The notes: generated from the letters alone by a model not told the origin. A stretch of DNA of 64,000 nt from Palsa-504 sp050011155 (GCA_050011155.1 JBEKJP010000003.1:1-64000), one strand, 5' to 3'; counted from the stretch's first letter, positions 8,784 through 17,460 are shown. Numbers and translations are program-made.

Positions 8784-10025
8784 GTGGACCCTTACCTGCT
8801 CGGACTGCGCCTGGAGGGCCGCCGCGTCCTGGTCGTGGGCGGGGGAGGGGTGGCGTCCCGCCGGGTGCCCGCGCTGCTCGACGCGGGCGCCGACGTGCTG
8901 CTGGTGTCCCCGAAGATCGCCGCGTCCCTTGAGGACCTGGCCGCGGCCGGGCGGATCCGCTGGGCGGCGCGCGGTTACCAGCCCGGCGACGGCGCCGGGG
9001 CCTGGCTGATCTGCGCCTGCACCGACGATCCGGAGGTCAACGCGGCCGTCGCGGCGGCCGCCGAGGCCCAGCAGACCTGGTACGTCCGGGCCGACGACGC
9101 GACCGAGTCGGCTGCCTGGACGCCGGCCTCCGGCCGGGCCGGCGACGTCCGGATCGGCGTGCTGAGCGGTGACCCCCGGCGGAGCGCGGCCATCAGGGAC
9201 ACCGTGCTGGCCGACCTGCAGTCCGGGCGCGTCAGCGCCCGGCACCGCCGCCGCCGCCCGGCCGGCGTCGCCATCATCGGCGGCGGCCCCGGCGATCCCG
9301 GGCTGATCACGGTGCGCGGGCGGCAGCTGCTGGCCGAGGCCGACGTGGTGCTCACCGATCACCTGGCGCCCCGTTCGCTGCTGGACGAGCTCCGCGACGA
9401 CGTCGAGATCATCGACGCGGGCAAGATCCCCTACGGCCGGGCCATGGCCCAGGAGCACATCAACGCGGCACTGGTCAGCCACGCCCAGGCGGGCCGGTTC
9501 GTGGCCCGGCTCAAGGGCGGGGACCCGTTCGTGTTCGGCCGCGGCGCCGAGGAGGTGCTGGCCTGCCTGCGGGCCGGCGTCCCGGTCACCGTGGTCCCCG
9601 GCGTCACCAGCGCGGTGGGCGTCCCGGCCAGCGCCTGGGTCCCGGTCACCCACCGGGGCGTGGCGCAGGAGTTCCACGTGGTATCGGTGCACGTCGCGCC
9701 GGGTGACGAACGATCCACGGTCAACTGGGAACTCCTCGGCGGAAGTTCGGGCACCCTGGTGCTCTTGATGGCGGTGGAGCGGCTTGGGGCTGTCGTGGAC
9801 GAACTGTTGCGATACGGACGCAGTCCGGATACTCCCGTTTCGGTAATCGCAGACGGTACTCTGCCGACGCAGCGCACAATTAACTCAACACTGGAACATG
9901 TGGAAAGCCGTGTCGCACAGGAAGGGGTCCGGCCGCCCGCGATCGTCGTGGTTGGCGACGTGGTGAACGTCGCGGCGGAGATCACAGAACTCATGCGTGA
10001 TGTAACCGCCCGACAAACCGGATAA
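8784..10025 (+). CDS. Precorrin-2 dehydrogenase / uroporphyrinogen-III C-methyltransferase fusion (CysG/CobA-like)
   Basis: The N-terminal Rossmann domain (VLVVGGGGVASRRVPALL, then CTDDPEVNAAV) is the precorrin-2 dehydrogenase part that makes sirohydrochlorin. From about residue 161 the SUMT domain follows (GVAIIGGGPGDPGLITVRG, LKGGDPFVFGRGAEE, VPGVTSAVGVPASA, HRGVAQEFHVVS). Together they turn uroporphyrinogen III into sirohydrochlorin, the substrate of CbiX encoded directly upstream. A GTG start at 8784, five bases after the cbiX stop, gives 413 residues. This is the last gene of the corrin operon in the window. Confidence 0.92.
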   Translation: MDPYLLGLRLEGRRVLVVGGGGVASRRVPALLDAGADVLLVSPKIAASLEDLAAAGRIRWAARGYQPGDGAGAWLICACTDDPEVNAAVAAAAEAQQTWYVRADDATESAAWTPASGRAGDVRIGVLSGDPRRSAAIRDTVLADLQSGRVSARHRRRRPAGVAIIGGGPGDPGLITVRGRQLLAEADVVLTDHLAPRSLLDELRDDVEIIDAGKIPYGRAMAQEHINAALVSHAQAGRFVARLKGGDPFVFGRGAEEVLACLRAGVPVTVVPGVTSAVGVPASAWVPVTHRGVAQEFHVVSVHVAPGDERSTVNWELLGGSSGTLVLLMAVERLGAVVDELLRYGRSPDTPVSVIADGTLPTQRTINSTLEHVESRVAQEGVRPPAIVVVGDVVNVAAEITELMRDVTARQTG

Positions 10026-10079
10026 AATCCGCGTGCGCCAGGCGGCCGAGTGAGTCAATCCCGTCCGCCCCGGGAAATC

Positions 10080-10122
10080 CCCGCGAGATCTCTGACAGGC
10101 TCGCCGGGGCCTCGCGGGTTTT
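10080..10122 (+). terminator. Probable terminator after the cobalamin operon
   Basis: CCCGCGAG (10080-10087) and CTCGCGGG (10111-10118) form an inverted repeat with a 23-base loop, followed by TTTT. It lies between the last corrin gene and the GTPase pair, so it probably ends the operon. The loop is long, which lowers confidence. Confidence 0.55.
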
Positions 10123-10141
10123 CGAGGAGGACGTTACAAGG

Positions 10142-12490
10142 ATGGATGACGCTACCAGTGATGTTGCGGATGGTGGTGAGGTTGAGCAGCCTGATGGGGA
10201 TGACAGTAACGTGATGGTTGCGCCAGGTCACCCAGAGGGGTCATCCGGCGGTGCGAGCCTGCCCGAGGCGCCGTGGACGCGATCATCGGCGTCTCGGCAG
10301 ATTGAACCGGACAAAGCCGATAGCATAATTGATCCTGCTCAGGGCAGTGACGCTGTCGCAAAGGATGAGAATACGGGCCAGAACCAGGCCGCTGAGTCGT
10401 CAGAAACCGCGCCGCCCGGGACCGAAACCCCGGACGCGGCCAGTTCCGCGCTGCCCAGGCGCGTCCCGGCCGGCGAGCCCAAGACCGAGCAGTTCCCCGC
10501 TATTCCAGCGGACGAAGGATCCGAGCCCGCGACCGAGCAGTTCGCCGCCATTCCCGCGGACGAAGAACCCGAGCCCCCTGAGCCCACCGGACCTCCTGAG
10601 CTCCCTGCTCCCCAGGCGCAGGGACACACCCGCGTGGACGCCCGCCTGCTCGAGGCGGCCCTGCTCAACCTCAGGAAGCGGATCGCCGCCATCCCGCTCG
10701 TGTTCCAGATCACGGGTTCGGACGAGGTCAAGATCGAGCGCGGCAAGCTCCTCGCCCAGATCGACGACTACCTGCTGCCCCGGGTCAGGCGGTCGGCCGC
10801 GCCGGTGCTCGTCGCCCTGGTCGGCTCCACTGGGGCCGGCAAGTCCACGCTGGTGAACAGCGTGGTCGGCACGCCCGTGAGCGCGACCGGCGTGCGCCGC
10901 CCCACGACGAACAGCCCGGTGCTGGCCTGCCACCCCGACGACATCGACTGGTTCGCCGAGAACAACTTCCTGCCCACGCTGCCCCGGGTCAGGCAGGAAG
11001 GCCTGGCCCGGCCGGGCCGGGACGGGCTGCTGGTGCTGGCGGCCAGCGAGGGGATGCCGCGCGGCATCGCGCTGCTCGACACGCCGGACATCGACTCGGT
11101 GGTGCAGGCGCACCACGAGTTCGCCTACCAGTTCCTCGACGCCTCGGACCTCTGGCTGTTCATGACCAGCGCCAGCCGGTACGCCGACGGCCCGGTCTGG
11201 GAGCTCCTGCAGCACGCCCGGGAGCGCAAGGCCTCCCTCGGCGTGGTCCTGTCCCGCATCCCGCAGGCTTACCGGACCGAGCTCGTCAGCCACTTCAGCG
11301 CCATGCTGGACGCCAACGGGATCGCGGCCGACAACCGGTTCGTCATCCAGGAGACGCCGCTCATCGACGGGCTGCTCCCGGCCGACGCCTACCAGCCGAT
11401 CCGTGACTGGCTCACCGATACCGCGGCCCGGGCCGACCGCCGGGTCGCAGTGCTCTCCCAAACGATGTCGGGTGTGCTCGACACGTTCAAGACCAGGGTC
11501 CCGGCCATGGCCGCGCACGTCGAGGCGCAGGTCGTGCTGCGCGCCGAGTTGCGGGGGGCGGCCGAGACCGCGTACCAGAACGCCTTCGCCGAGACCAGCG
11601 CGGGCCTGCGGGACGGGACCCTGCTCCGCGGCGAGGTGCTGGCCCGCTGGGAGGACTGCATGGTCGGCGGCGACCTGCGGCCGCGGCGCGGGACCAAGCC
11701 GGTCAAGAGCGCGACCAGGAAGGGCAAGCGCGCCCGGCGCGGGCCGTCGCGGCCGGCCGCGCTTAACAGCGCGCTGCGCTCGGCGGTCGAGTCCTTCATC
11801 GTGTCCGTCGCGGACCGCGCCGCCGAGGCGGTGGAGGGCACCTGGCGGGCCGATCCGGCCGGGGCCGTGCTGCTCGCCGACGCGGCCGCCGAACGGGCCC
11901 GCGACGTGCGCGCGAAGCAGGTCTTCGAGTCCGTCTTCGGTCCCGCCGGGCAGAGCGGCGGCGAGCTGGCCGACGCCGACCTCAAGGACGCGGACGTGAT
12001 CAAGGAAGCCGACGCCGCCCAGGCCTCGGCCTTCAGCCGGTCGTCGCCGGACCTGGCGCTCCGGGCTGCGCGCGCGGTCGGGGCGTGGCAGGATCATCTC
12101 GCCCGGCTCATGGAAGCCGAGGACACGCGGTCCGCGGTCCGGCGGATCTCCTTCGACGCGGAGGCACTGAGCCTGGTGGTCCTGGTAGCGATGCTCGGCG
12201 AGGACGGAACCCCCAGCCCGGGGGTGCCCGTGCCGTCGGTCTTCGGGTCCGAGGCCGAGGACGGCAGCGTCTACACCGGTCCGCGGCGCATGCTGACCTC
12301 GGTGTTCGGTGCGGAACTGCTGACCGGGCTGCTGGCCAAGGCGCGCGCCGACCTGTCCGACCGGGTCCAGTTGCTGCTCGACGAGGAGCTGGTCAGGTTC
12401 GTTGAGGTGATCGACGCGGCCGGGGCCTGTGACGACGTGGCGGCCATCCGGCTGTACCAGGCAGAATTCTCGCTCGAGGCGGTTAGGTGA
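10142..12490 (+). CDS. Dynamin-like/Era-type GTPase, first of a pair
   Basis: The first ~170 residues are acidic and disordered and contain two copies of a TEQFxAIPADE motif. The GTPase domain follows: P-loop GSTGAGKST near residue 230, a switch-I-like RRPTTNSP and the G3 motif LDTPDID. The G4 position reads VLSRIPQ rather than a clear NKxD. A long helical region follows, with a basic patch (RRGTKPVKSATRKGKRARRG) and no obvious membrane span. GAGGAGG (10124-10130) is the ribosome-binding site for the ATG. The stop overlaps the GTG of the second GTPase. Paired dynamin-like GTPases are known in actinobacteria (for example DynA/DynB of Streptomyces), but I cannot assign orthology. Confidence 0.75.
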   Translation: MDDATSDVADGGEVEQPDGDDSNVMVAPGHPEGSSGGASLPEAPWTRSSASRQIEPDKADSIIDPAQGSDAVAKDENTGQNQAAESSETAPPGTETPDAASSALPRRVPAGEPKTEQFPAIPADEGSEPATEQFAAIPADEEPEPPEPTGPPELPAPQAQGHTRVDARLLEAALLNLRKRIAAIPLVFQITGSDEVKIERGKLLAQIDDYLLPRVRRSAAPVLVALVGSTGAGKSTLVNSVVGTPVSATGVRRPTTNSPVLACHPDDIDWFAENNFLPTLPRVRQEGLARPGRDGLLVLAASEGMPRGIALLDTPDIDSVVQAHHEFAYQFLDASDLWLFMTSASRYADGPVWELLQHARERKASLGVVLSRIPQAYRTELVSHFSAMLDANGIAADNRFVIQETPLIDGLLPADAYQPIRDWLTDTAARADRRVAVLSQTMSGVLDTFKTRVPAMAAHVEAQVVLRAELRGAAETAYQNAFAETSAGLRDGTLLRGEVLARWEDCMVGGDLRPRRGTKPVKSATRKGKRARRGPSRPAALNSALRSAVESFIVSVADRAAEAVEGTWRADPAGAVLLADAAAERARDVRAKQVFESVFGPAGQSGGELADADLKDADVIKEADAAQASAFSRSSPDLALRAARAVGAWQDHLARLMEAEDTRSAVRRISFDAEALSLVVLVAMLGEDGTPSPGVPVPSVFGSEAEDGSVYTGPRRMLTSVFGAELLTGLLAKARADLSDRVQLLLDEELVRFVEVIDAAGACDDVAAIRLYQAEFSLEAVR

Positions 12491-14391
12491 CAGCGAACAC
12501 GATCGGGGTGGCCGGGCTGGCGCATTCGCGGCTGCCCGCCAGGCTCACCTCGCTCCAGGAGCTGACCAAGATCGGGTCAGACCGGACCGGATCCGAAGGG
12601 TTCAGCGACGAACTCCTGACCGAGGCGGAAACGCTGCTCCGGCGGTCCGGCGAGCGGATGCGGATGTCCGCCACGCACACCGTGGTGGCGCTGGCCGGCG
12701 GCACCGGCAGCGGCAAGTCCACCCTGTTCAACGTCCTGGCCGGGGCGAACTTCTCGCCTCCAGGCGTGACCCGGCCGACCACCAAGCACTCGCACGCGTG
12801 CGTGTGGGGCATGGAGGGGGCCGCCCCGCTGCTCGACTGGCTCGGCGTGCAGCGGCGGCACCGCTACGCCCGGGCCAGCGCGCTCGACGAGGGCGAGTCG
12901 TCGCTGACCGGCATGCTCCTGCTCGACCTGCCCGACCACGACTCGGTGGTCACCGGCTCGGCCGCGCTGGTGGACCGCCTGGTCAAGCTGGCCGACATGC
13001 TGGTCTGGGTGCTCGACCCGCTGAAGTACGCCGACGCCTCGGTGCACCGGCGCTACCTGGTCCCGCTGGCCGGGCACGCCGCGGTGACCACGGTGGTGCT
13101 CAACAAGATCGACACGCTCAGCCCGGATCAGGCCGCCGACTGCGAGTCCGACCTGCGCCGGCTGCTCGACGCCGAAGGGCTGACCGAGGCCCAGGTCGTC
13201 GTGACCTCCGCGACCACCGGCACCGGCCTGGGCGAACTGCGCCGCGTGCTGGGCAGCGCGGTCGCCGCCCGGCGGGCCGCCACCGACCGCATCACCGCGG
13301 ATATCGACGCCCTGGTCGAGCGGTTCGCTGTCTACGCCGGCGACTCGGTGCCCGGCTGGCTGCCCCCCGTGCCGTCCGGCCCCTCGCTGTCCCCAGCCCC
13401 GGTCGAGGCGCCTCCCGCCGCCGAACCGACCCAGGTTGAGGCGCCCGCCCGCCCGCCGTGGGAGCAGCCGGACATCGAGGAGCACGAGGGCAACGGCCGG
13501 GTCGGCGCGGCCGACTGGCAGCCCTGGGAGACGCACGCCGCCCCGACCCGCCCGTCGCCTTCCGCGCGGCCGCCCTGGGAGGACGCCACGCCGGACGGCA
13601 ACGGCAGCCCGCAGCGGGCCGAAGATCCCGCGATCTACGTGCCGGCCGGCCCGGCCGGCACGCTGACCGCGGCGTTCGCCAAGGCGGCGGGGGCAGCAGC
13701 GGTGACCGAGACCCTGAACGGGGTGCGCGAGCGCAGCGCGGCCGGCTACATCGGCTGGCCGCTCGCGCGCCTGACCGCCCGCCTGCGTGGTCAGGCTCCG
13801 GTGCAGAAGCTGGCCAGTGACTCCGGCTCGGGCGGGCAGGCGCAGCGGTCCGATATCGACAACGCCATCAACGTGTTCGTCAAGGAGGTCGGCAGCTCGC
13901 TGCCCGAGCCCTGGTCGCGGACCGTGCGGGCAGCCGCCAGGTCACGGGCCGACGAGGCCCAGGCCGCCCTCGGCGCGGCGGTGGCCCAGGGGCTGCCGCC
14001 ACGCGACAAGGTGACCGGCTGGTGGCGGCTGGTCGCCATCGCCCAGTGGCTGCTCATGGCGCTCACGCTGGCCGGCCTGATCTGGCTCGTGCTGATCCTG
14101 GCGCTCGGCGGGTCAGGCCCGGGGCACAAGTCGTCCCCGTTCAACGACACCGCCCTGGCCCCGTGGCTCGGCGTCATGGTGGTGGCGCTGCTGCTGCTGG
14201 GCTGGCTGATCTCGTCGTGGTGCCAGAACATGGTCGTCCTCGCCGCCGACCGCGAACGCGAGCAGGCGGTACGCGACATCTTGTCCCGCATCGGCGACGT
14301 GGCCAACGACCTGGTCGTGGCCCCGGTCGGCCGCGAGCTCAGGGACTACGAACGCTTCCGGACCGAGCTAGCCGCCGCCCGCGAGAGCTAG
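12487..14391 (+). CDS. Dynamin-like membrane GTPase, second of a pair
   Basis: The GTPase domain is complete: P-loop GGTGSGKST (about residues 72-80), switch I VTRPTTKHSHA, G3 LDLPDHDS, G4 NKID (about 206-209) and G5-like TSATTGTG. A Pro-rich spacer with repeated RPPWE motifs follows. Two membrane segments lie near residues 515-540 and 557-580, then a short cytoplasmic helical tail. The topology suggests a GTPase anchored at the inner membrane. The GTG start overlaps the stop of its partner (GTGA), so the two are made together and may form a heteromeric complex. A role in membrane remodelling or septation is inferred only from the family. Confidence 0.78.
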   Translation: MTANTIGVAGLAHSRLPARLTSLQELTKIGSDRTGSEGFSDELLTEAETLLRRSGERMRMSATHTVVALAGGTGSGKSTLFNVLAGANFSPPGVTRPTTKHSHACVWGMEGAAPLLDWLGVQRRHRYARASALDEGESSLTGMLLLDLPDHDSVVTGSAALVDRLVKLADMLVWVLDPLKYADASVHRRYLVPLAGHAAVTTVVLNKIDTLSPDQAADCESDLRRLLDAEGLTEAQVVVTSATTGTGLGELRRVLGSAVAARRAATDRITADIDALVERFAVYAGDSVPGWLPPVPSGPSLSPAPVEAPPAAEPTQVEAPARPPWEQPDIEEHEGNGRVGAADWQPWETHAAPTRPSPSARPPWEDATPDGNGSPQRAEDPAIYVPAGPAGTLTAAFAKAAGAAAVTETLNGVRERSAAGYIGWPLARLTARLRGQAPVQKLASDSGSGGQAQRSDIDNAINVFVKEVGSSLPEPWSRTVRAAARSRADEAQAALGAAVAQGLPPRDKVTGWWRLVAIAQWLLMALTLAGLIWLVLILALGGSGPGHKSSPFNDTALAPWLGVMVVALLLLGWLISSWCQNMVVLAADREREQAVRDILSRIGDVANDLVVAPVGRELRDYERFRTELAAARES

Positions 14392-14908
14392 CCCTCGCCC
14401 GCTTCTCGTGCCAATCGGCGATCATGAACCCCACGGCTACGACCATCACGAACACGTAGATGAGGTTGGTCATGAAGAACAGCGCGACGAGCCAGTGCGG
14501 GGGATCGTTCTTGGAATTAACGGCCCAGTGCGGGATGAACGTGAACGCCCAGACGCCCCCGCAAAGCGCCGTCGCCACCATGGCCACCGTTCCGGGCCGC
14601 AGTACTGGCTTACCTTGGACCCCGGCCGGCGCGGGCTCCCGGACCACGGGCTCCCGGACCACGGGCTCCCGGACCACGGGCTCCCGCGCCGCGGGCGGCT
14701 CGGCCGGGACGCTGGCGGTGACGACCGCCAGCTCCGCGTAGGTCCGCGCCGCGAACGCCTGCCCCACCCCCTGGTCAAACTCGTCCTTGGCCAGCAGTCC
14801 GTGGGCGAACGCGTCCTTGAGCGTGCCGATCACCCGCTCACGATCGGCATGAGACGCCCGCAGGCGACCCCGCTCACGGCTTCCTTCATTCCCAGGCCCA
14901 GTCATCAC
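14339..14908 (-). CDS. DUF1707 domain membrane protein
   Basis: The N-terminus (RASHADRERVIGTLKDAFAHGLLAKDEFDQGVGQAF, split here as RASHADRERVIGTLKDAF and HGLLAKDEFDQGVGQAF) is the DUF1707 helical domain common in actinobacteria. Next comes a tandem REPVV repeat, then two membrane segments (VAMVATALCGGVWAFTF and VALFFMTNLIYVFVMVVAVG) and a basic tail. The start is GTG 14908, or ATG 14905 one codon later. The 3' end overlaps the end of the converging GTPase gene by 53 bases. Function is unknown; the family often acts in envelope stress or signalling, which is not shown here. Confidence 0.75.
   Translation of the reverse strand: MMTGPGNEGSRERGRLRASHADRERVIGTLKDAFAHGLLAKDEFDQGVGQAFAARTYAELAVVTASVPAEPPAAREPVVREPVVREPVVREPAPAGVQGKPVLRPGTVAMVATALCGGVWAFTFIPHWAVNSKNDPPHWLVALFFMTNLIYVFVMVVAVGFMIADWHEKRARASSRGRRLARSGSVRSP
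14633..14687. repeat. 15-bp tandem repeat within the DUF1707 gene
   Basis: The unit GGGCTCCCGGACCAC occurs three times in a row (14633-14647, 14648-14662, 14663-14677) with a partial fourth copy. On the minus strand it encodes REPVV repeats, a linker whose length can vary by replication slippage without breaking the frame. Confidence 0.9.
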
Positions 14909-14950
14909 GGCGTCTCCCCAGCCAGCGCGATGCGCGAAGAGTAACCCCCT

Positions 14951-15195
14951 TTACGGTCCGCTGGCTATCCCCGCGAATCCGGCCGGCGATCTGACCCCAG
15001 TCTCGTCTGCTGTGTAGTGGTCCGCCGGATGCCACGGGAGCATCAGGCCGACGTTCAGGTAGGCACCGGGCTTCCGGTTCTCGACCTCCCAGTTGGGATG
15101 TTGCTTGACCCAGTGGTCGTGATGACATTTTGGACTGCGCCTGCACGCGCAGATACGTCCCTGAACTGCGGCGGTACTCTGGCGCTTCCTTTGGG
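14951..15195 (-). pseudogene. C-terminal remnant of an HNH (13E12/DUF222-type) endonuclease
   Basis: Read on the minus strand without a start codon, this stretch gives CACRRSPKCHHDHWVKQHP and WEVENRKPGAYLNVGL before a TAA at 14951-14953. The Cys/His cluster followed by a W...PG pattern resembles the end of 13E12-repeat HNH endonucleases (C..H..DH..K..P.W). No N-terminal part is present. It abuts the Mrr-like remnant upstream on the same strand. I regard it as decayed; the family call is tentative. Confidence 0.4.
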
Positions 15196-15606
15196 TCAGC
15201 GCTGGTCTGGTCCCGGGCGGCCGGTCTGGACGTTGGCCGACGCACGAAGCCGTTTCGGCGGGCTTGTGCCCGGGATCACGTCTTTAGCAAGGTATTTCTT
15301 GAGGAGCTGTTTCAGTTCCGCGCCGTTGATCAGCGTGATGCGATTGCGGTTGGCGAGCTGCTCGCTGGCCCGGCCGAACCACGATGTGGTGACCAGTACG
15401 CCGGTTGTCGCGTTGTGGTCGGCCATCACGCCGGTCAGGGCATGCACCCACTCAAGCCCGACCAGGCCGGTCCATCTCTTGGCCTGTATCAGGCATACGC
15501 CCCCGGAGAACAGGTGCTTGCTGGTCGCGACCGCATCGACGCCGCCGTCCTTAGACGGGATCGTGGTCCATGCTTCGGCACCCATTGCCACGAACAGCTG
15601 TTTCAC
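15196..15606 (-). pseudogene. Truncated Mrr-like restriction endonuclease domain
   Basis: The 136-residue frame matches the Mrr catalytic fold: KDGGVDAVAT, then LIQAKRW (the D...QxK active-site pattern), VHALTGVMADHNATTGVLVTTSWF and ITLINGAELKQLLKKYL. Homology starts in the middle of the first helix (KQLFVAMGAEAWTT), and an in-frame TGA directly precedes the GTG. The N-terminal helices that normally precede this core are therefore absent. The GTG overlaps the stop of the oxidoreductase gene, so it may still be translated. It looks like the 3' half of a lost nuclease gene, joined here by recombination. Confidence 0.65.
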
Positions 15607-16571
15607 TCAGCGGAAGAAACCTGCCTGCTCAGCACGACCTTTCCCAGCGCCTTCCTGTCCGCGATAAACCGCAGCGCCGCCCGCGCGTCGGCGAACGGGA
15701 ACGCCACCATCGGCGGATCATCCAGTCCTAGCCCCATCAGCTCGGACCACAAAGAACCCACCAGCTCAGGCCGCCCCTCAAGAAACTCGCGGATAGCCAC
15801 CCCGAGCACCCCGGTATTCCCCAGCAGCAGCCGATTCACCTTCACCACCGGGATCTCACCCCCCGCGAACCCCAGTACGAGCACCCGCCCCTCGGGCGCC
15901 AAAGACCGCAGGCTGTCGGTCATCCGGTCGCTCCCCACCGGATCGAGCACGATATCGACCGAACGTTCCCCCAGCACCCCCCGCACCGCCGCGAGCCATC
16001 CCTCGGCCAGCACCGCGTGGTCGGCCCCGCACCGCAGCGCGAACTCCCGTTTCGCCTCGTCCCCCACGACGGCGACGGTACGCAACCCGAGCGCCCGCCC
16101 CAGCTGGATAGCCGCGGTCCCGACACCTCCCGCCGCCCCGTGCACGAGCAGCGTCTCCCCCGCCGCCGCCCGCCCCCGCCGCACCAGCGCGAACAGCGCC
16201 GTCAGGTAGTTGAGGCCGCTAGCCGCGCCCGCCTCGAAGCTCATCCCGTCCGGCAGCGGCAACACCCGCGAGGCCGGCGCGGCCAGCACCTCCTGCCAGC
16301 ACCCGTGGGACAGCAGCACCGCCACCCGCTGACCGGCAGCGAACCCCGAGCCAGAAACAGCCGACCGCACCACCCCGGCCGCATCCATGCCCGGTACATA
16401 AGGAACGGGCACCTTCATCTGGTACTGCCCCCGGGTCTGCAGCAGGTCGGCGAACGACACCCCCGCGGCGACCACGTCGACCAGCACGCCAGCCCCGCCG
16501 GCCGGTTCCTCGGCCGCCTCCCACACGACCGCGTCGGGACCGGTGAAAGCCGTGATCTTATGCGCGTACAT
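15603..16571 (-). CDS. NADPH:quinone oxidoreductase-family protein (zinc-less MDR)
   Basis: The protein is a medium-chain dehydrogenase/reductase of 322 residues. The N-terminal GroES-like fold has VSFADLLQTRGQYQ and PYVPGMDAAGVV. The Rossmann domain has LLVHGAAGGVGTAAIQLGRALG and VLDPVGSDRMTDSLRSL. No structural zinc cysteines are seen, as in the QOR branch. It probably reduces quinones or enones with NADPH. Its ATG lies 14 bases inside the 3' end of the AraC gene, so the two are co-transcribed and the regulator probably controls it. Confidence 0.88.
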   Translation of the reverse strand: MYAHKITAFTGPDAVVWEAAEEPAGGAGVLVDVVAAGVSFADLLQTRGQYQMKVPVPYVPGMDAAGVVRSAVSGSGFAAGQRVAVLLSHGCWQEVLAAPASRVLPLPDGMSFEAGAASGLNYLTALFALVRRGRAAAGETLLVHGAAGGVGTAAIQLGRALGLRTVAVVGDEAKREFALRCGADHAVLAEGWLAAVRGVLGERSVDIVLDPVGSDRMTDSLRSLAPEGRVLVLGFAGGEIPVVKVNRLLLGNTGVLGVAIREFLEGRPELVGSLWSELMGLGLDDPPMVAFPFADARAALRFIADRKALGKVVLSRQVSSAE

Positions 16572-17358
16572 CGAACCTCAGATGGTTGGGACCGTTGACC
16601 CGTGACCGCAGGTACCCGGTCGGCGTGACCCCCGCGAGCTCGCGGAACTCATCGGCCAGATGCGGCTGGTCGGCGTATCCATGCCGGAACGCCACCGCGG
16701 CCCAGTCCGCCCCGGCCTGCCCGTCGAGGTCGCGGACCACCCGCTTGAGCCGCTGGATCCGGCCGAAGCGCTTCGGCGTGAGACCCACCTGCGCGGTAAA
16801 ACGGCGGCGCAGGGTCCGGGGCAGCAGCCCGACCCGGTCGGCGACCTCGCCGACCGGCACGCCCCGGGCCAGTGCCCCGGCGGCCGCGATGACCAAAGGA
16901 TCGGGCCCGGCCCCGGTCAAAACGGAAACAAGCACGTCCTCCATCACCGCCACGGGATCGGACGCGCACAGCAGCCGTTCCCGCAGGCAGCCTCCGGTAA
17001 CACCCCACAGGTCCGCCACGGGCACCAGGTCATCGCACAGCGCGGACACCGGCGCGCCGAGGAAGCAGCCGGCCGCCCCGAGCGCGAAGGACACGGCCAC
17101 GTGCCCGTGGCCTTCTTCGAATTCGATCACCGTCGCGCGGCTGGCCGGCCCGGAGACCATCGCGCCTGGTACCTGGTGAGCGCCTCCGGGCCGGCCGAAC
17201 GAGCGGAACGCGTCCCGGTTCAGGTTCACCCACAGCCCGGTCTCCGGACCGGGCAGGATCTTCTCGACCGACGTCCGCGGCTGCTCGCCCGCCCGGTACG
17301 TGATCGCGGTGACCAGCCCAGCCAGCGGGCCAGCGGGACGGCGGACCACGACGGTCAC
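16558..17358 (-). CDS. AraC-family transcriptional regulator
   Basis: The C-terminal third carries two helix-turn-helix motifs of the AraC/XylS family (VGEVADRVGLLPRTLRRRFTAQVGLTPK and VAFRHGYADQPHLADEFRELAGVTP, each with conserved spacing). The N-terminal part resembles the DUF6597-type sensor domain (VEKILPGPETGLWVNL). It is 266 residues with a start at 17358. It overlaps the downstream oxidoreductase by 14 bases. A divergent O-methyltransferase gene starts 102 bases away, so the shared region may hold its operator. Confidence 0.88.
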   Translation of the reverse strand: MTVVVRRPAGPLAGLVTAITYRAGEQPRTSVEKILPGPETGLWVNLNRDAFRSFGRPGGAHQVPGAMVSGPASRATVIEFEEGHGHVAVSFALGAAGCFLGAPVSALCDDLVPVADLWGVTGGCLRERLLCASDPVAVMEDVLVSVLTGAGPDPLVIAAAGALARGVPVGEVADRVGLLPRTLRRRFTAQVGLTPKRFGRIQRLKRVVRDLDGQAGADWAAVAFRHGYADQPHLADEFRELAGVTPTGYLRSRVNGPNHLRFDVRA

Positions 17359-17404
17359 CGCCGGTGTCCCTTTTCGCCAAGACCCCGGCCGTCACCGGCT
17401 GGCA

Positions 17405-17434
17405 GGATCGAAGCTGGCGGGATCGAAGCTGGCA
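17405..17434. repeat. Two-copy 15-bp tandem repeat in a divergent promoter region
   Basis: GGATCGAAGCTGGC occurs at 17405-17418 and again at 17420-17433, a 15-bp period. It lies between the divergent AraC regulator and the methyltransferase gene, where direct repeats often serve as AraC-type binding sites. Function is inferred from position. Confidence 0.5.
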
Positions 17435-17460
17435 GCGCACCTACGGAGGACATCACACCG

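Noticed and set aside
10026..10079. tRNA-like sequence after the corrin operon
   Set aside because: The GGCGGCCGAGTGAGTCAATCCC stretch recalls a D-arm, but no cloverleaf, anticodon arm or T-loop can be formed.
1..10141. Cobalamin riboswitch for the corrin operon
   Set aside because: No B12-box-like sequence or leader structure is visible; the operon's 5' end lies outside the window.
15130..16209. Plus-strand frame of about 359 codons opposite the Mrr remnant and the oxidoreductase
   Set aside because: Its second half is Ser/Pro/Arg-rich antisense shadow of the oxidoreductase gene.
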